Below the pieces are notes generated by a model that saw only the letters and a program-made list of their open reading frames with translations, searched no databases and had not been told where the DNA came from. DNA of 64,000 nt, taken from the NCBI GenBank assembly GCA_016756725.1, contig JAESII010000004.1, forward strand, positions 558,001 to 622,000, given 5' to 3'. Below are positions 35,177 to 47,181 of this stretch, piece after piece. The position numbers and the translations under genes were made by a program. The DNA comes from Synergistaceae bacterium (GTDB lineage Bacteria > Synergistota > Synergistia > Synergistales > Aminithiophilaceae). Each line of letters opens with the position of its first letter. Within the stretch, counting starts at the first letter, position 1.

Positions 35177-35746
35177 TTATGCCCTCCTTTTTTGTAAACT
35201 CGTAACGTTGAGATAAGCTTCTGCCCAGATGTCGCGAACATCGCGTCCGCGGCGGTGTTCCTCGCCCCGTTCCCAGATAGAGAGATCGTCGAGGAGTTGT
35301 ACCCAGTCGATACCCTCAACATCCTGCGCATGCGGCACGTGCCCGGCGGCGGCCCGGGCGACCACTCCCAGCGCCCAACGCAAATGGGGCTCCAGAGATG
35401 GGAGGGACGAGCAAAGCAGAGCGTCGAATCGGGTTCGGAATCGCTTGCGGCCATCTTCGTCGTGCGGTTCGCAGTGGCCCAGGACTTCAGGCAAAGAGGG
35501 TCCCGCACCTGAATCGGGCCGGATGTGCGGGACGAAGAACGCGCCGAAAAGCTTGGCAATGAGCCACGATGGCTCCCGGCGCGGGGTCGCCTGGCTTTTC
35601 GCCCGTAGCGGCCACCAGAGACCCGTGAAGAGGTCGAAACCCTGAAGCGTTGCGTCGAGCGGCTGTCCGGCCAGACGGCGCAGCCGCGAACGCTCGCCTT
35701 CCTGCAAGTCTGAAAGCCTCTTGATGTAATTAGCGGTCTGGCTCAT
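35177..35746 (-). CDS. cse2: Cse2/Cas11 small subunit, Cas5-HNH operon
   Basis: 189 aa, all-helical, with the Cse2 features LSDLQEGERSRLRRLAGQPL, FDLFTGLWWPLR and a C-terminal DLSIWERGEEHRRGRDVRDIWAEAYLN split over residues ~150-180. Two copies normally bridge the Cascade body and hold the non-target strand. ATGA overlap with cas8e and 2 bases before cas7 show translational coupling. Confidence 0.87.
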   Translation of the reverse strand: MSQTANYIKRLSDLQEGERSRLRRLAGQPLDATLQGFDLFTGLWWPLRAKSQATPRREPSWLIAKLFGAFFVPHIRPDSGAGPSLPEVLGHCEPHDEDGRKRFRTRFDALLCSSLPSLEPHLRWALGVVARAAAGHVPHAQDVEGIDWVQLLDDLSIWERGEEHRRGRDVRDIWAEAYLNVTSLQKRRA

Positions 35747-37386
35747 TTTGATCCTCCCTTCTTGCGGCCACGTTTGGGTTTGCCAGGAACGGATGTAGGC
35801 GTACTTGCGTTCGACGGTTGTTCCGGCTCCTCAACCAGTTCTTTGATCTTCTTGTTCAGCAGGGCTTGCGCATGGTTCTTTGCGGCGCGTCGGCACAACG
35901 GTGAGCCCGGAGTAGTAGCCGAAACGACGTCTTGAACAACAGGTTGCAACCAATCCTTCAAAAAATTCTCCAATTTTAGATGCGCATACAACTTCTGTTT
36001 CAAGCTCGCCTCCAGCGAAGGCGATAACGCATCGAGCGCAGCTTTGCGTTCAGGATGCTGGCGATCTGGATTCGAGGTACTAGAGCGCAGAACCCCACTC
36101 AAATTCTCCACAGCTTTGCGCGCTGTCTCAATCATTTCGCTTCGACAGTCGCGCGGAAGGCAGACACTGGTCGCATCTTGGTAGAGACCCTTATTCGCCG
36201 CCGGGCCTGTGATCGTTGTGTACGCCGTATTGTTTTCAGTCGTATTTGACGTAAATTTTGCGGATAAGGCACGTCGCCAGAATCGGGTATGCGTTGCGAT
36301 TTTCGCGCCTGGTGAAGGAAAGCCAAGCGTTGTTTTTTGTGGCTGGCCGCGCTTGCCTTTTTGTGACAGTGGCTTTGTGGCCGTTGCGACGTCATCGCTC
36401 TCTGCGGAATCGTCTTGATATCCACTATCCTGTGTTTTTTCAACGATAATTAAGTGCGGGTCATGTGGCCAGAATTTTTTGTCGTTACCGCTTACTTTGA
36501 ACGGCGGCTTCCAATTTCCCGTGAATGCATGTTTGCGAATAAGATGGGTCGTTGCACCACAATAGGAACATGGTTCTTTTTCACGTTCTGGATCAGCAAG
36601 CCACAGCTTGCGCGATCGCCAGGCAAACACCGCCACGACGTCAAGTTCTTCTTCCTGAGGCGGGTTATTGCATAACCAAGGCGCCTCTCGGTTTGACGGC
36701 CTGCTCTCGGGACAATTGAGATGGAATGTACGCAATAGCGTAGGGTCTTGTCTTATTAAATAGGCGGGCGTAGGTCCGTTAACTGCCGAAGTATAGCGAC
36801 CACCGCCGTAGGCGTTCGCCCAGGAGCAGAACCGGATGATCCCAAGGGCGCAGCACGCAGGGCAAAATCCATACTCTTTGTCGCGCACATGGCGGAAGTG
36901 AGCTATCTTCGTTTCAGTAGGAAATTCGATCAACAAATCACCAATGGGACGAAAATCCTCGCCGTTCAACTTCGTTGGTTTGGCTTTTGAGCCCTTCTGT
37001 GTCTTAGTCTTCTTTCGTTGATCGTCCCATTTCTTTTGCTTCGCTTTCAACAGGTCGTCGAGAATGGTTTTGTCCTGATAGAACCTCTTGCCGTCGCCCA
37101 GCAGATTGAACGCGGCCTTGTGTTCTTTCAACTTGGCCAGCCAGTCCTCCGGTATGCCGGTGCTCTTCTCGGCCAACGTCGCGAGGGAAGACTTTGCGTC
37201 CTTCTTGCACCACATGAGCACGGCCAACAGAAAGCGCAGAAGCGCCACCCTGTCCATAGGATTGCTCGCGGCTATCTGTCGAATTGTGCATGCATCTGTC
37301 AGAGCCTGGTAGATCCCGACGCGATCCGTTTTCCCATTACCGTAAAGAACAGGTATCCACTTCTCTTCAAGCAGGTTGTAGTCCAT
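35743..37386 (-). CDS. cas8e: Cas8e (Cse1) large subunit, Cas5-HNH operon
   Basis: 547 aa from the ATG at 37386, which follows AAGGAGGGA. YNLLEEKWIPVLYGNG at the start, RVALLRFLLAVLMW, KRFYQDKTILDDL and a CPACCALGIIRFC plus CSYCGATTH pair of zinc-type cysteines mark it as Cse1. It recognises the PAM and, in normal type I-E, recruits Cas3. Here there is no cas3 in the operon and cleavage is probably done by the HNH domain on Cas5. First gene of the operon; an IS relic lies directly upstream where its promoter would be expected. Confidence 0.9.
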   Translation of the reverse strand: MDYNLLEEKWIPVLYGNGKTDRVGIYQALTDACTIRQIAASNPMDRVALLRFLLAVLMWCKKDAKSSLATLAEKSTGIPEDWLAKLKEHKAAFNLLGDGKRFYQDKTILDDLLKAKQKKWDDQRKKTKTQKGSKAKPTKLNGEDFRPIGDLLIEFPTETKIAHFRHVRDKEYGFCPACCALGIIRFCSWANAYGGGRYTSAVNGPTPAYLIRQDPTLLRTFHLNCPESRPSNREAPWLCNNPPQEEELDVVAVFAWRSRKLWLADPEREKEPCSYCGATTHLIRKHAFTGNWKPPFKVSGNDKKFWPHDPHLIIVEKTQDSGYQDDSAESDDVATATKPLSQKGKRGQPQKTTLGFPSPGAKIATHTRFWRRALSAKFTSNTTENNTAYTTITGPAANKGLYQDATSVCLPRDCRSEMIETARKAVENLSGVLRSSTSNPDRQHPERKAALDALSPSLEASLKQKLYAHLKLENFLKDWLQPVVQDVVSATTPGSPLCRRAAKNHAQALLNKKIKELVEEPEQPSNASTPTSVPGKPKRGRKKGGSK

Positions 37387-37439
37387 ATGGTTCCCTCCTT
37401 GGCATGTTGCTGTGGATTTTACGTGCTCGGAGACTACGC

Positions 37440-37555
37440 TCGGTATAAGGCGACGAGTCTCGCGGGAACGTGAGCTATTTGACCATGGTGGCACCTCCAG
37501 AATAGAGCATAGATGATTTGCTCTTTTCCCTGTCCACTAATTTGGGGGAAAATCA
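37440..37555 (-). mobile_element. IS3-like left-end relic, copy 3 (at the distal end of the CRISPR array)
   Basis: About 115 bp related to the other two relics but more diverged. The minus strand runs TGATTTTCCCCC, TGGACAG, GGAGGTGCCACC and then ATGGTCAAATAG, i.e. the transposase start codon is retained but the third codon after it is a stop. Between its end and the first repeat lie 33 bases, the length of one spacer, so it seems to have landed at a repeat and cut off the old end of the array. Confidence 0.58.
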
Positions 37556-37588
37556 CCTCCGTCGTCAGCTCCCGTTCCTGTCCCATGG

Positions 37589-40500
37589 CGGTTCATCCCC
37601 ACGCGCGTGGGGAACACGGCCTCGCGCCGGAAACGACATAACCGACGAGCGGTTCATCCCCACGCGCGTGGGGAACACCCAAGCCAGATCCACCGGCCTT
37701 CCGTCGCAGACGGTTCATCCCCACGTGCGTGGGGAACACGCCCTAGCCTCCATAGCTGAATTGATCTCTTTCGGTTCATCCCCACGTGCGTGGGGAACAC
37801 TGTCGCGTCGGAACCCTAAGCACGGCCCTACGCGGTTCATCCCCACGTGCGTGGGGAACACCGCTCCCTCTGTTGCGCCATCATCATACCCTGCGGTTCA
37901 TCCCCACGTGCGTGGGGAACACGCCTCCGCTGGATCGGAAGGCGATCCCGTTCTTGGTTCATCCCCACGTGCGTGGGGAACACGAGAAATGATTAAGAAC
38001 AAAACGCCTGAGCCACGGTTCATCCCCACGTGCGTGGGGAACACTCAATGAGGACCCACTTGATGCCGACGACAGGCGGTTCATCCCCACGTGCGTGGGG
38101 AACACACCAACAGGAGAAAGCCCGCCTTGCCGGGATACGGTTCATCCCCACGTGCGTGGGGAACACACCGGGAGGGTGATTAGATCATGGCACTTAAGCG
38201 GTTCATCCCCACGTGCGTGGGGAACACTGTCCGACTACGATGACGCCATTGCGGAGATACGGTTCATCCCCACGTGCGTGGGGAACACTAGCGCAGTTTT
38301 GCCATCTGGAAGCCCGTAGCCGGTTCATCCCCACGTGCGTGGGGAACACTTGACCCTTGATGAGATGATAGAGTGAGGTCTCGGTTCATCCCCACGTGCG
38401 TGGGGAACACCGTCCATTCCGACCTATACCGGGTTCGGCAGACGGTTCATCCCCACGTGCGTGGGGAACACCGCGGCTGGTGTTCTCGTCTGCCGATTCG
38501 CCGCGGTTCATCCCCACGTGCGTGGGGAACACTTTAATTGTTTCCATGAGCGACTTGATTCCTTCGGTTCATCCCCACGTGCGTGGGGAACACTGCGAGC
38601 AATGCTGGGCGTCCGTGGGATGCCGCGGTTCATCCCCACGTGCGTGGGGAACACGCCTGCGCCTGGTCTCGACCCTGTAGACAGTACGGTTCATCCCCAC
38701 GTGCGTGGGGAACACATCCTGCCCACCGCGCTGAGAAACGCGGCGCGCGGTTCATCCCCACGTGCGTGGGGAACACTGCATAGGGGTCATGGCTGGAGCT
38801 GGCGGAGCCGGTTCATCCCCACGTGCGTGGGGAACACCCGCGGAACCGCCTGCGGTCCTTTTCCTTCTGCGGTTCATCCCCACGTGCGTGGGGAACACGT
38901 TATATCATGCTCAAAGATTTCAGGTCGGCTCGGTTCATCCCCACGTGCGTGGGGAACACGATCAAAAGCAGTGCCGCAATCGTTCCGAGGATGGTTCATC
39001 CCCACGTGCGTGGGGAACACCGACCACGACGACGATACGGTAGTCGTTACAGCGGTTCATCCCCACGTGCGTGGGGAACACTCCGGCTCGAATTTCTGAA
39101 GCGTCGTCAGGCACGGTTCATCCCCACGTGCGTGGGGAACACATCTTGATCCTGTTCCTGCTCTTGATCCTGATCGGTTCATCCCCACGTGCGTGGGGAA
39201 CACGGTCCTCCGAGATGCAGAGGACCTCTGGTGGGAGGTTCATCCCCACGTGCGTGGGGAACACAACATCCGTGCGGGGGAGGAGGAGAGGCGAGGCGGT
39301 TCATCCCCACGTGCGTGGGGAACACCGGCCGAGGCAATCGCTCTGGCCTACAGGCTGCGGTTCATCCCCACGTGCGTAGGGAACACATTGCGCCCTCGTC
39401 GATAAAACACGCCTGCGCCGGTTCATCCCCACGTGCGTGGGGAACACTTTTCCCGTGGAACCCCTGCAGTGCCTCTGGGCGGTTCATCCCCACGTGCGTG
39501 GGGAACACCTGAACTCCCCTCTCAAGGCGATATATAGGTTCGGTTCATCCCCACGTGCGTGGGGAACACAGCTCATGAACACACCATAGCTGCTGTTTGT
39601 GCGGTTCATCCCCACGTGCGTGGGGAACACGTTCCTCTCATCTCCTCTACATCAACGGATCCCGGTTCATCCCCACGTGCGTGGGGAACACCGTCGACGT
39701 CGCCCTTCTCCCACGAGGGGGGCCGGTTCATCCCCACGTGCGTGGGGAACACTCCCCGAAGGGGAGGCCAGCGAGCTCCGTTGCTGGTTCATCCCCACGT
39801 GCGTGGGGAACACAGCCCCGCGCTGGGAGACGGTCGGTGCGTCGCCTGGTTCATCCCCACGTGCGTGGGGAACACCTGACGCCTCCCGTAGTTCTTCCAA
39901 TAGGGTACGGTTCATCCCCACGTGCGTGGGGAACACTCGGCGAGGGAGGAGGCGGTACTCGGAGACGACGGTTCATCCCCACGTGCGTGGGGAACACCCC
40001 CCGCGTGGCCTTTTTGTGTTTCGAGGCGCCGGTTCATCCCCACGTGCGTGGGGAACACGTCTCGGCGCCGAGCTGAGTCCTCAGGCGGTCCGGTTCATCC
40101 CCACGTGCGTGGGGAACACTTCTACGGGGGTGTCCCGGCGTTCGTCGGGCGCGGTTCATCCCCACGTGCGTGGGGAACACCTTTTGGAATTGGGTCTGCC
40201 GGCCTATCCCATCGGTTCATCCCCACGTGCGTGGGGAACACCCGCGTGGGCCGGAACGGACGTCTCTACAAGACGGTTCATCCCCACGTGCGTGGGGAAC
40301 ACCAGTCCTGGGGGGCCTCCACGAGGCGCTCCAGCGGTTCATCCCCACGTGCGTGGGGAACACAAGACAACGCCGATCCGCTCAAGCTGGGTCGCCGGTT
40401 CATCCCCACGTGCGTGGGGAACACGGTGCCGCCTCCGGAACGCTGAAAACCGTCGCTGGTTCATCCCCACGTGCGTGGGGAACACTTCCGGTAGTTGCCC

Positions 40501-43500
40501 TCGAGGACTTTGGGGAAAGGTTCATCCCCACGTGCGTGGGGAACACTATTTCGGAGAGGCGCTGCAATCGGCTGCCGCCGGTTCATCCCCACGTGCGTGG
40601 GGAACACAGCGACCGGAACGCCTTTTTGCCCCTCTTTGGCGGTTCATCCCCACGTGCGTGGGGAACACGTCGTCGCGTCGATGCTGCTGGCATCGATGGC
40701 CGGTTCATCCCCACGTGCGTGGGGAACACTTCTCGATCCGCGCCCCCCTGGGTGGGATAATCGGTTCATCCCCACGTGCGTGGGGAACACCTGAGGCAAT
40801 TCCATCAGAAAAACCAGGTCTTCGGTTCATCCCCACGTGCGTGGGGAACACTTGACCCCCCCGGGGGGGGCGGAAAAAAGGGGGGGGGTTCATCCCCACG
40901 TGCGTGGGGAACACGCTGGCGCCGCTCCCCAAATAGGCTGGCTGGGCGGTTCATCCCCACGTGCGTGGGGAACACAGGTCGTGATGACGGCTGAGGATTT
41001 CCGTGCCCGGTTCATCCCCACGTGCGTGGGGAACACGGAATTTGACCGCCAACTTCTTGTCGTCAGCCTGGTTCATCCCCACGTGCGTGGGGAACACGTC
41101 AATGAAATCGTAGAATCGGATGGGGTAATCGGTTCATCCCCACGTGCGTGGGGAACACCTCAACTCCGCCGTCCTTGCGCCATAGAATCCACGGTTCATC
41201 CCCACGTGCGTGGGGAACACCCCCCGCGTGGCCTTTTTGTGTTTATAGCCGCCGGTTCATCCCCACGTGCGTGGGGAACACGCTACGAACCGTTCACTGT
41301 TCCTGAGGGAATCCGGTTCATCCCCACGTGCGTGGGGAACACCCCTGTTAATCCCAGGAATCTGCCGAGGTTCTCGGTTCATCCCCACGTGCGTGGGGAA
41401 CACGCGGGAGATCTTCTGGCGGGAACCCCGACAACGGGTTCATCCCCACGTGCGTGGGGAACACTGAATATGCCTCTAGAGAAGGCCGCTGCAATGCGGT
41501 TCATCCCCACGTGCGTGGGGAACACTCCGATAGGACTCGTCATTGCGGCTGTGGCGGCGGTTCATCCCCACGTGCGTGGGGAACACGCCTTCTGCGCAGC
41601 GTCCTTTGCTGCCTGATACGGTTCATCCCCACGTGCGTGGGGAACACACCAAGAAAAGGACAGCCGACCTGATCAGACGCGGTTCATCCCCACGTGCGTG
41701 GGGAACACCCTCATCGCGCTTTTCACCGGGCCCATTTCAACGGTTCATCCCCACGTGCGTGGGGAACACCGCCGCGTGGCGCTTCAGGGAATATAGGCAT
41801 TCGGTTCATCCCCACGTGCGTGGGGAACACGCCAGGGCAGGGAGCAGGTAGAGATCGAGTGCCGGTTCATCCCCACGTGCGTGGGGAACACCAGGGCAAG
41901 ATCGCCGACCGTGGGGGCAACAGCGGTTCATCCCCACGTGCGTGGGGAACACAAGAGATGGCCCCTCGGGGTCGTGGCCGACCACGGTTCATCCCCACGT
42001 GCGTGGGGAACACATTCCTCCATCCTGTCTCTTAACTGTTCGATACGGTTCATCCCCACGTGCGTGGGGAACACCTTTTTCTTCGTCCACGGTGTGTCCC
42101 GTCAGGCGGTTCATCCCCACGTGCGTGGGGAACACAACGCCCCAACGAAGCCCCAAAGGAATTTGTCCGGTTCATCCCCACGTGCGTGGGGAACACGCGA
42201 ACGTCATCATGTCCACCATCGCCACCTTCGGTTCATCCCCACGTGCGTGGGGAACACCCGAAGACCGCCCCTTGGATGTTAACTTTTTACGGTTCATCCC
42301 CACGTGCGTGGGGAACACGGGAAAAGGGTTGGCCTGTTGACTATTCCTCCCGGTTCATCCCCACGTGCGTGGGGAACACGTTTCTATCGGATGCTCCGAA
42401 AGGTAGCGTTGCGGTTCATCCCCACGTGCGTGGGGAACACCACGCAGGAGTAGACTGCTGAGAACCTCATGGCGGTTCATCCCCACGTGCGTGGGGAACA
42501 CTCGACGGAGAACCTGCCAAAAAGGCCGGGCTTCGGTTCATCCCCACGTGCGTGGGGAACACAGAAGGAGAGGGAAGCCATCAAGGCGCGCAACCGGTTC
42601 ATCCCCACGTGCGTGGGGAACACGCAAGACAGCTCCATTTCCGCGCGAGCAGTCGTGGTTCATCCCCACGTGCGTGGGGAACACGCAAGACAGCTCCATT
42701 TCCGCGCGAGCAGTCGTGGTTCATCCCCACGTGCGTGGGGAACACCTCCTGGTCGGTCATGCCGTTGATCAGCCGGGCGGTTCATCCCCACGTGCGTGGG
42801 GAACACGGGTTATCAGAGATGCCGCAGATATAGTGTATCGGTTCATCCCCACGTGCGTGGGGAACACCTGACAATCGGGGCATTGCAGGTAATGTTCGCC
42901 GGTTCATCCCCACGTGCGTGGGGAACACTCAACAAAGCCTACGAAGACGGAATGCAATGACGGTTCATCCCCACGTGCGTGGGGAACACCTCTCGTCCGC
43001 AATGTTCGCATTGCAGCAGGGCGGTTCATCCCCACGTGCGTGGGGAACACCATACGGGAGGATGATTCGTGGCGGCTCCTCGCGGTTCATCCCCACGTGC
43101 GTGGGGAACACTTCCGCACAATCGGGGCATAGCAGCATATATTCGGTTCATCCCCACGTGCGTGGGGAACACGTCCGCTGGAGCATCGGCCCGAGCATCA
43201 GGAGCGGTTCATCCCCACGTGCGTGGGGAACACCATTGGAGACTGGAAGCAACTATCACGCTCAGCGGTTCATCCCCACGTGCGTGGGGAACACCCCATC
43301 CCCTCACCTCCTTTTATTCTGGTCTACGGTTCATCCCCACGTGCGTGGGGAACACGCTGGCCGGCCAACGTTCCCGGGGCTGCAGAGCGGTTCATCCCCA
43401 CGTGCGTGGGGAACACATCTATACCGCGTCGCAATCGGCCTATGTGAGCGGTTCATCCCCACGTGCGTGGGGAACACTTCGTCATGTCCGCAAGGTCGGA

Positions 43501-43538
43501 AGTTGTGTCCGGTTCATCCCCACGTGCGTGGGGAACAC
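37589..43538 (-). CRISPR. Type I-E CRISPR array, 98 repeats and 97 spacers
   Basis: Repeats of 29 bp at a 61-bp period. On the minus strand each starts GTGTTCCCC, has a palindromic core ACGCACGT and ends GGGGATGAACCG, the type I-E pattern, so transcription is leftward and the newest spacers are at the high-coordinate end beside cas2. Ninety-four spacers are 32 nt; the spacers ending at 39846 and 41191 are 33 and the one ending at 40885 is 34. The two repeats at the old end (37589, 37650) have a GCGCGT core, and the repeat at 39358 has one G-to-A change. One spacer is present twice in tandem. Translated, the array gives long artificial frames that are not genes. Confidence 0.98.
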
Positions 43539-43569
43539 TCTCTTTTCTGCGGTAAAGAGGTTGCGTAAG
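43539..43569 (-). promoter_or_regulatory. CRISPR leader region (very short, overlaps cas2 3' end)
   Basis: Only 31 bases separate the cas2 stop from the first (newest) repeat, much less than the usual 60-150 base I-E leader. The integration signals and any array promoter must lie inside the end of cas2, or the array is transcribed with the cas operon. The sequence is A+T-rich compared with the flanks. Confidence 0.5.
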
Positions 43570-44778
<1,209 letters not shown>

Positions 44779-44782
<4 letters not shown>

Positions 44783-45339
44783 AGCCTTTTCAAAAGAAGG
44801 AGGCCACAACCGAATGCCTTGGCGGGGCCGATCCCTTGTTTTATCAGAAGAAGCAGCGCCTCCGGGTCATGAGGGGCTAGAAGGCCTTCGTAGTCGACAC
44901 TGACGATTTTGCCTGGGATCCCGGCTTTCCTGAAGTGCATTTCCTCTCGGTGGCTGACGATGACTTTTTCAAAGGAGCAGATGCCTTCCGTTTTTCGGAT
45001 CAGCCAGTTCCGAAGGCTGTCCTCTCCGACGACAGGAACGCGACATCGGGCCTGGGAGAGTCGTTTGACAGGATTGGCTCTTAAGGTGAACGCGTAAGGT
45101 GAAGGGCTGAGGCGAATGTCAAAAGGGTTCGCGCGAAGGAGATAATCGCCTTCAACAGGCAAGGGTTCCCTGTCAGATAGCATGATGACGGAAAGGTTCT
45201 TGCCGTTACAGTCTGCTCGAAAAAGGAACGGGCGCCGCGTTCCTTCCTCTCCAGGGAAAGCCTTCCATAAAATACGGTGAAGAGAGTAGGGGTTTTTTCC
45301 CAGAGATGACGGAAGCTGCCATTTGCTAAGGTACATCAT
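44779..45339 (-). CDS. cas6e: Cas6e crRNA endoribonuclease (Cas3 operon)
   Basis: 186 aa from the ATG at 45339 (an adjacent ATG at 45336 is equivalent). MYLSKWQLPSSLGKNPYSLHRILWKAFPG carries the catalytic-region histidine; LRANPFDI and LRANPVKRL, and the C-terminal glycine loop GIGPAKAFGCGLLLLKRL complete the fold. The start overlaps the end of cas5 by 14 bases. Confidence 0.92.
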
Positions 45340-45982
45340 GTGCCCCCTCTCCTGCGACGTATACATAAACGAGGCGGGTTTCGAATTGACGGCTGCCTGC
45401 GATCGGCAAGTCGCGGATGCGCATGGCGACGGCATTTTGTGTGGGTTTTTCTTCGCTGTAAATGGTTCCCGAGCCGGGATCGACGGCACGGAGAGCTTCA
45501 TCGAAGGATGAGGCGAGGAGGTAGGTCTCGAAGAGAGGGCGTCCCAGGGGGCAGCTTCGTCTGCCCAGGTAGGGCGTCAGTTCAGGTTGCTGAAGAGTTT
45601 CTCCGAGGCGATCCAGATCATAGGCGGCCTTTTCGCTCTGCCAGAGGGCGAGGGTGAAAGATGTGTCTTCAAGGTATTCCCGGCGGGTAATCTCTGTTTC
45701 TTTGGGACCGCTTTTTACGGTGCGAACGTTCTGGACGGTGTGGAAATCCACCATACGCGTTGCCAGGTAAGGAGATTTGTCACGCCGGACGGCATAGGAG
45801 TAGGAACGATTCAGGTTTGCCAGGGCCTCCTTTTCGTTGCGCCTCAGGCCGAGGCAGGCGCCAAGAAGTCCCGTGACTCCCGATCGGGTGGGAAAAAGCT
45901 CCGTCGGCCTGTAGGTTTCGAAAGTATGACCACCCCAGGCCTGAAAGAGCCCCTGGAGCTTGATGATCAGGTAGCGTGCCAC
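45326..45982 (-). CDS. cas5: Cas5e (Cas3 operon)
   Basis: 218 aa, normal length for Cas5e and without an HNH extension. YLIIKLQGLFQAWGGHTFETYRPTELFPTRSG, split by the fold's first strand and helix, LLGACLGLRRNE, ITRREYLEDTSFTLALW and YLGRRSCPLGRPL are shared family segments. It caps the 5' handle of the crRNA. Four bases separate it from cas7. Confidence 0.93.
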   Translation of the reverse strand: MARYLIIKLQGLFQAWGGHTFETYRPTELFPTRSGVTGLLGACLGLRRNEKEALANLNRSYSYAVRRDKSPYLATRMVDFHTVQNVRTVKSGPKETEITRREYLEDTSFTLALWQSEKAAYDLDRLGETLQQPELTPYLGRRSCPLGRPLFETYLLASSFDEALRAVDPGSGTIYSEEKPTQNAVAMRIRDLPIAGSRQFETRLVYVYVAGEGAHDVP

Positions 45983-45986
45983 GACC

Positions 45987-47162
45987 TCACCGGCCGATCC
46001 AGTTCAGCAGGTCCGATAGTTTCCCCTTTTGCTCGGTTTGATCCATAAAAGGGGTGTCGTGAAGAGAAAAAACGGCGCTTTCTTCCTCGAGCCCATAGCC
46101 ACGGTGAATTTTCTCCCAATACTCAGCCAGCGCGTTGATGGAAGGCTGCATGAACCCCTCTGTTTTCCTGGCGCGCACGGGTTTCTCAAAGGCATTATGG
46201 AGAGCGATGGGCATGGGCGAGCGGACGACGAAGACAAGGTCGGCCAGGCTGTAAGAGGCGAAGCTCCGTTGTTTGCCCGTGGGAACGACAGTGGCGAAAA
46301 GCTCTGTGAAGCCTTTGGCCGTCTCCAATGCCCTTGTGCTGTCGCCGCCGAGGTTTTCCGTCAGAAGCTTCATGTTGATGGAGGCATAGCGGTAGAAGAC
46401 ACCGGCTCCGAACTCCTGGCTGTTGAGGTGGCCCGCGCCCGCCTCTTCTGCGGCCTCTTCTTTGAGGTCGTCCATGGCGGTGAACCAGTCGATCTCGGCT
46501 TCCATGGCGTGGGTCGTGATGGAGTGGGCCATCGATAGAGCCCCCTCGACGTTTTGAAGAATGCCTGAGGCGCACATCCGTCCTGACAGGGCGATGTCGG
46601 TGCAGGAGATTCCCGCGGCGAGATACTCTTTGGAGCCTTTTTCTAGGGCCTTTGTCAATCCTTCGAGATGATTGTTTTTAGATCCCTTTTTCCCCTTGCC
46701 TTTTTTCTTTTTGTCACTATCTTCTTTTTCGTCGCTTTCGTCAGTGTTTTCAAGAAGTGCTATCAATTCCTCTTCAGTGATGGTTTTTTCATCGATGTAG
46801 TTCTTTGCTATTGTAGCCAGGTGCTCCATCTCGTCGGCGATCCAAGGGGTAACCACCTTGTTGGCCATATTGGATACAGAAATGATCAATCGCAGTGTGC
46901 CATCTGAATATGAATTGAATCTTTCCAGCCTTCTGAAGTGATTAAATAAATCATTGTCTTGCCTGGTTCGTGTAGAAGGAGCACCAAAGAGTTCTCTGTA
47001 TCTTTGGCTCATGCGTATGGCTCTTTTTAGGCACTGGCTGGAGACGCGTATTCGTCGAACTCCGCCAAAGTGTGCCGATTTCTGCATGTTCATATCGTCT
47101 CGATTGAGACATGAAGAGCTATGGGAAATCAGGGCATGAAGGTTTAGGAAGTTCAGGTTCAT
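45987..47162 (-). CDS. cas7: Cas7e (Cse4) backbone subunit (Cas3 operon)
   Basis: 391 aa. LNLHALISHSSSCLNRDDMNMQKS and RIRVSSQCLKRAIRMSQRY at the start; ALSMAHSITTHAMEAEIDWFTAMDD and GAGHLNSQEFGAGVFYRYA in the middle. An insert of lysine and acidic residues (EDSDKKKKGKGKKGSKN) near residue 145 corresponds to the variable finger and is AT-richer in its codons. Follows cse2 by 19 bases. Confidence 0.94.
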   Translation of the reverse strand: MNLNFLNLHALISHSSSCLNRDDMNMQKSAHFGGVRRIRVSSQCLKRAIRMSQRYRELFGAPSTRTRQDNDLFNHFRRLERFNSYSDGTLRLIISVSNMANKVVTPWIADEMEHLATIAKNYIDEKTITEEELIALLENTDESDEKEDSDKKKKGKGKKGSKNNHLEGLTKALEKGSKEYLAAGISCTDIALSGRMCASGILQNVEGALSMAHSITTHAMEAEIDWFTAMDDLKEEAAEEAGAGHLNSQEFGAGVFYRYASINMKLLTENLGGDSTRALETAKGFTELFATVVPTGKQRSFASYSLADLVFVVRSPMPIALHNAFEKPVRARKTEGFMQPSINALAEYWEKIHRGYGLEEESAVFSLHDTPFMDQTEQKGKLSDLLNWIGR

Positions 47163-47181
47163 TTCAAGGTCCTCCTTTGTG

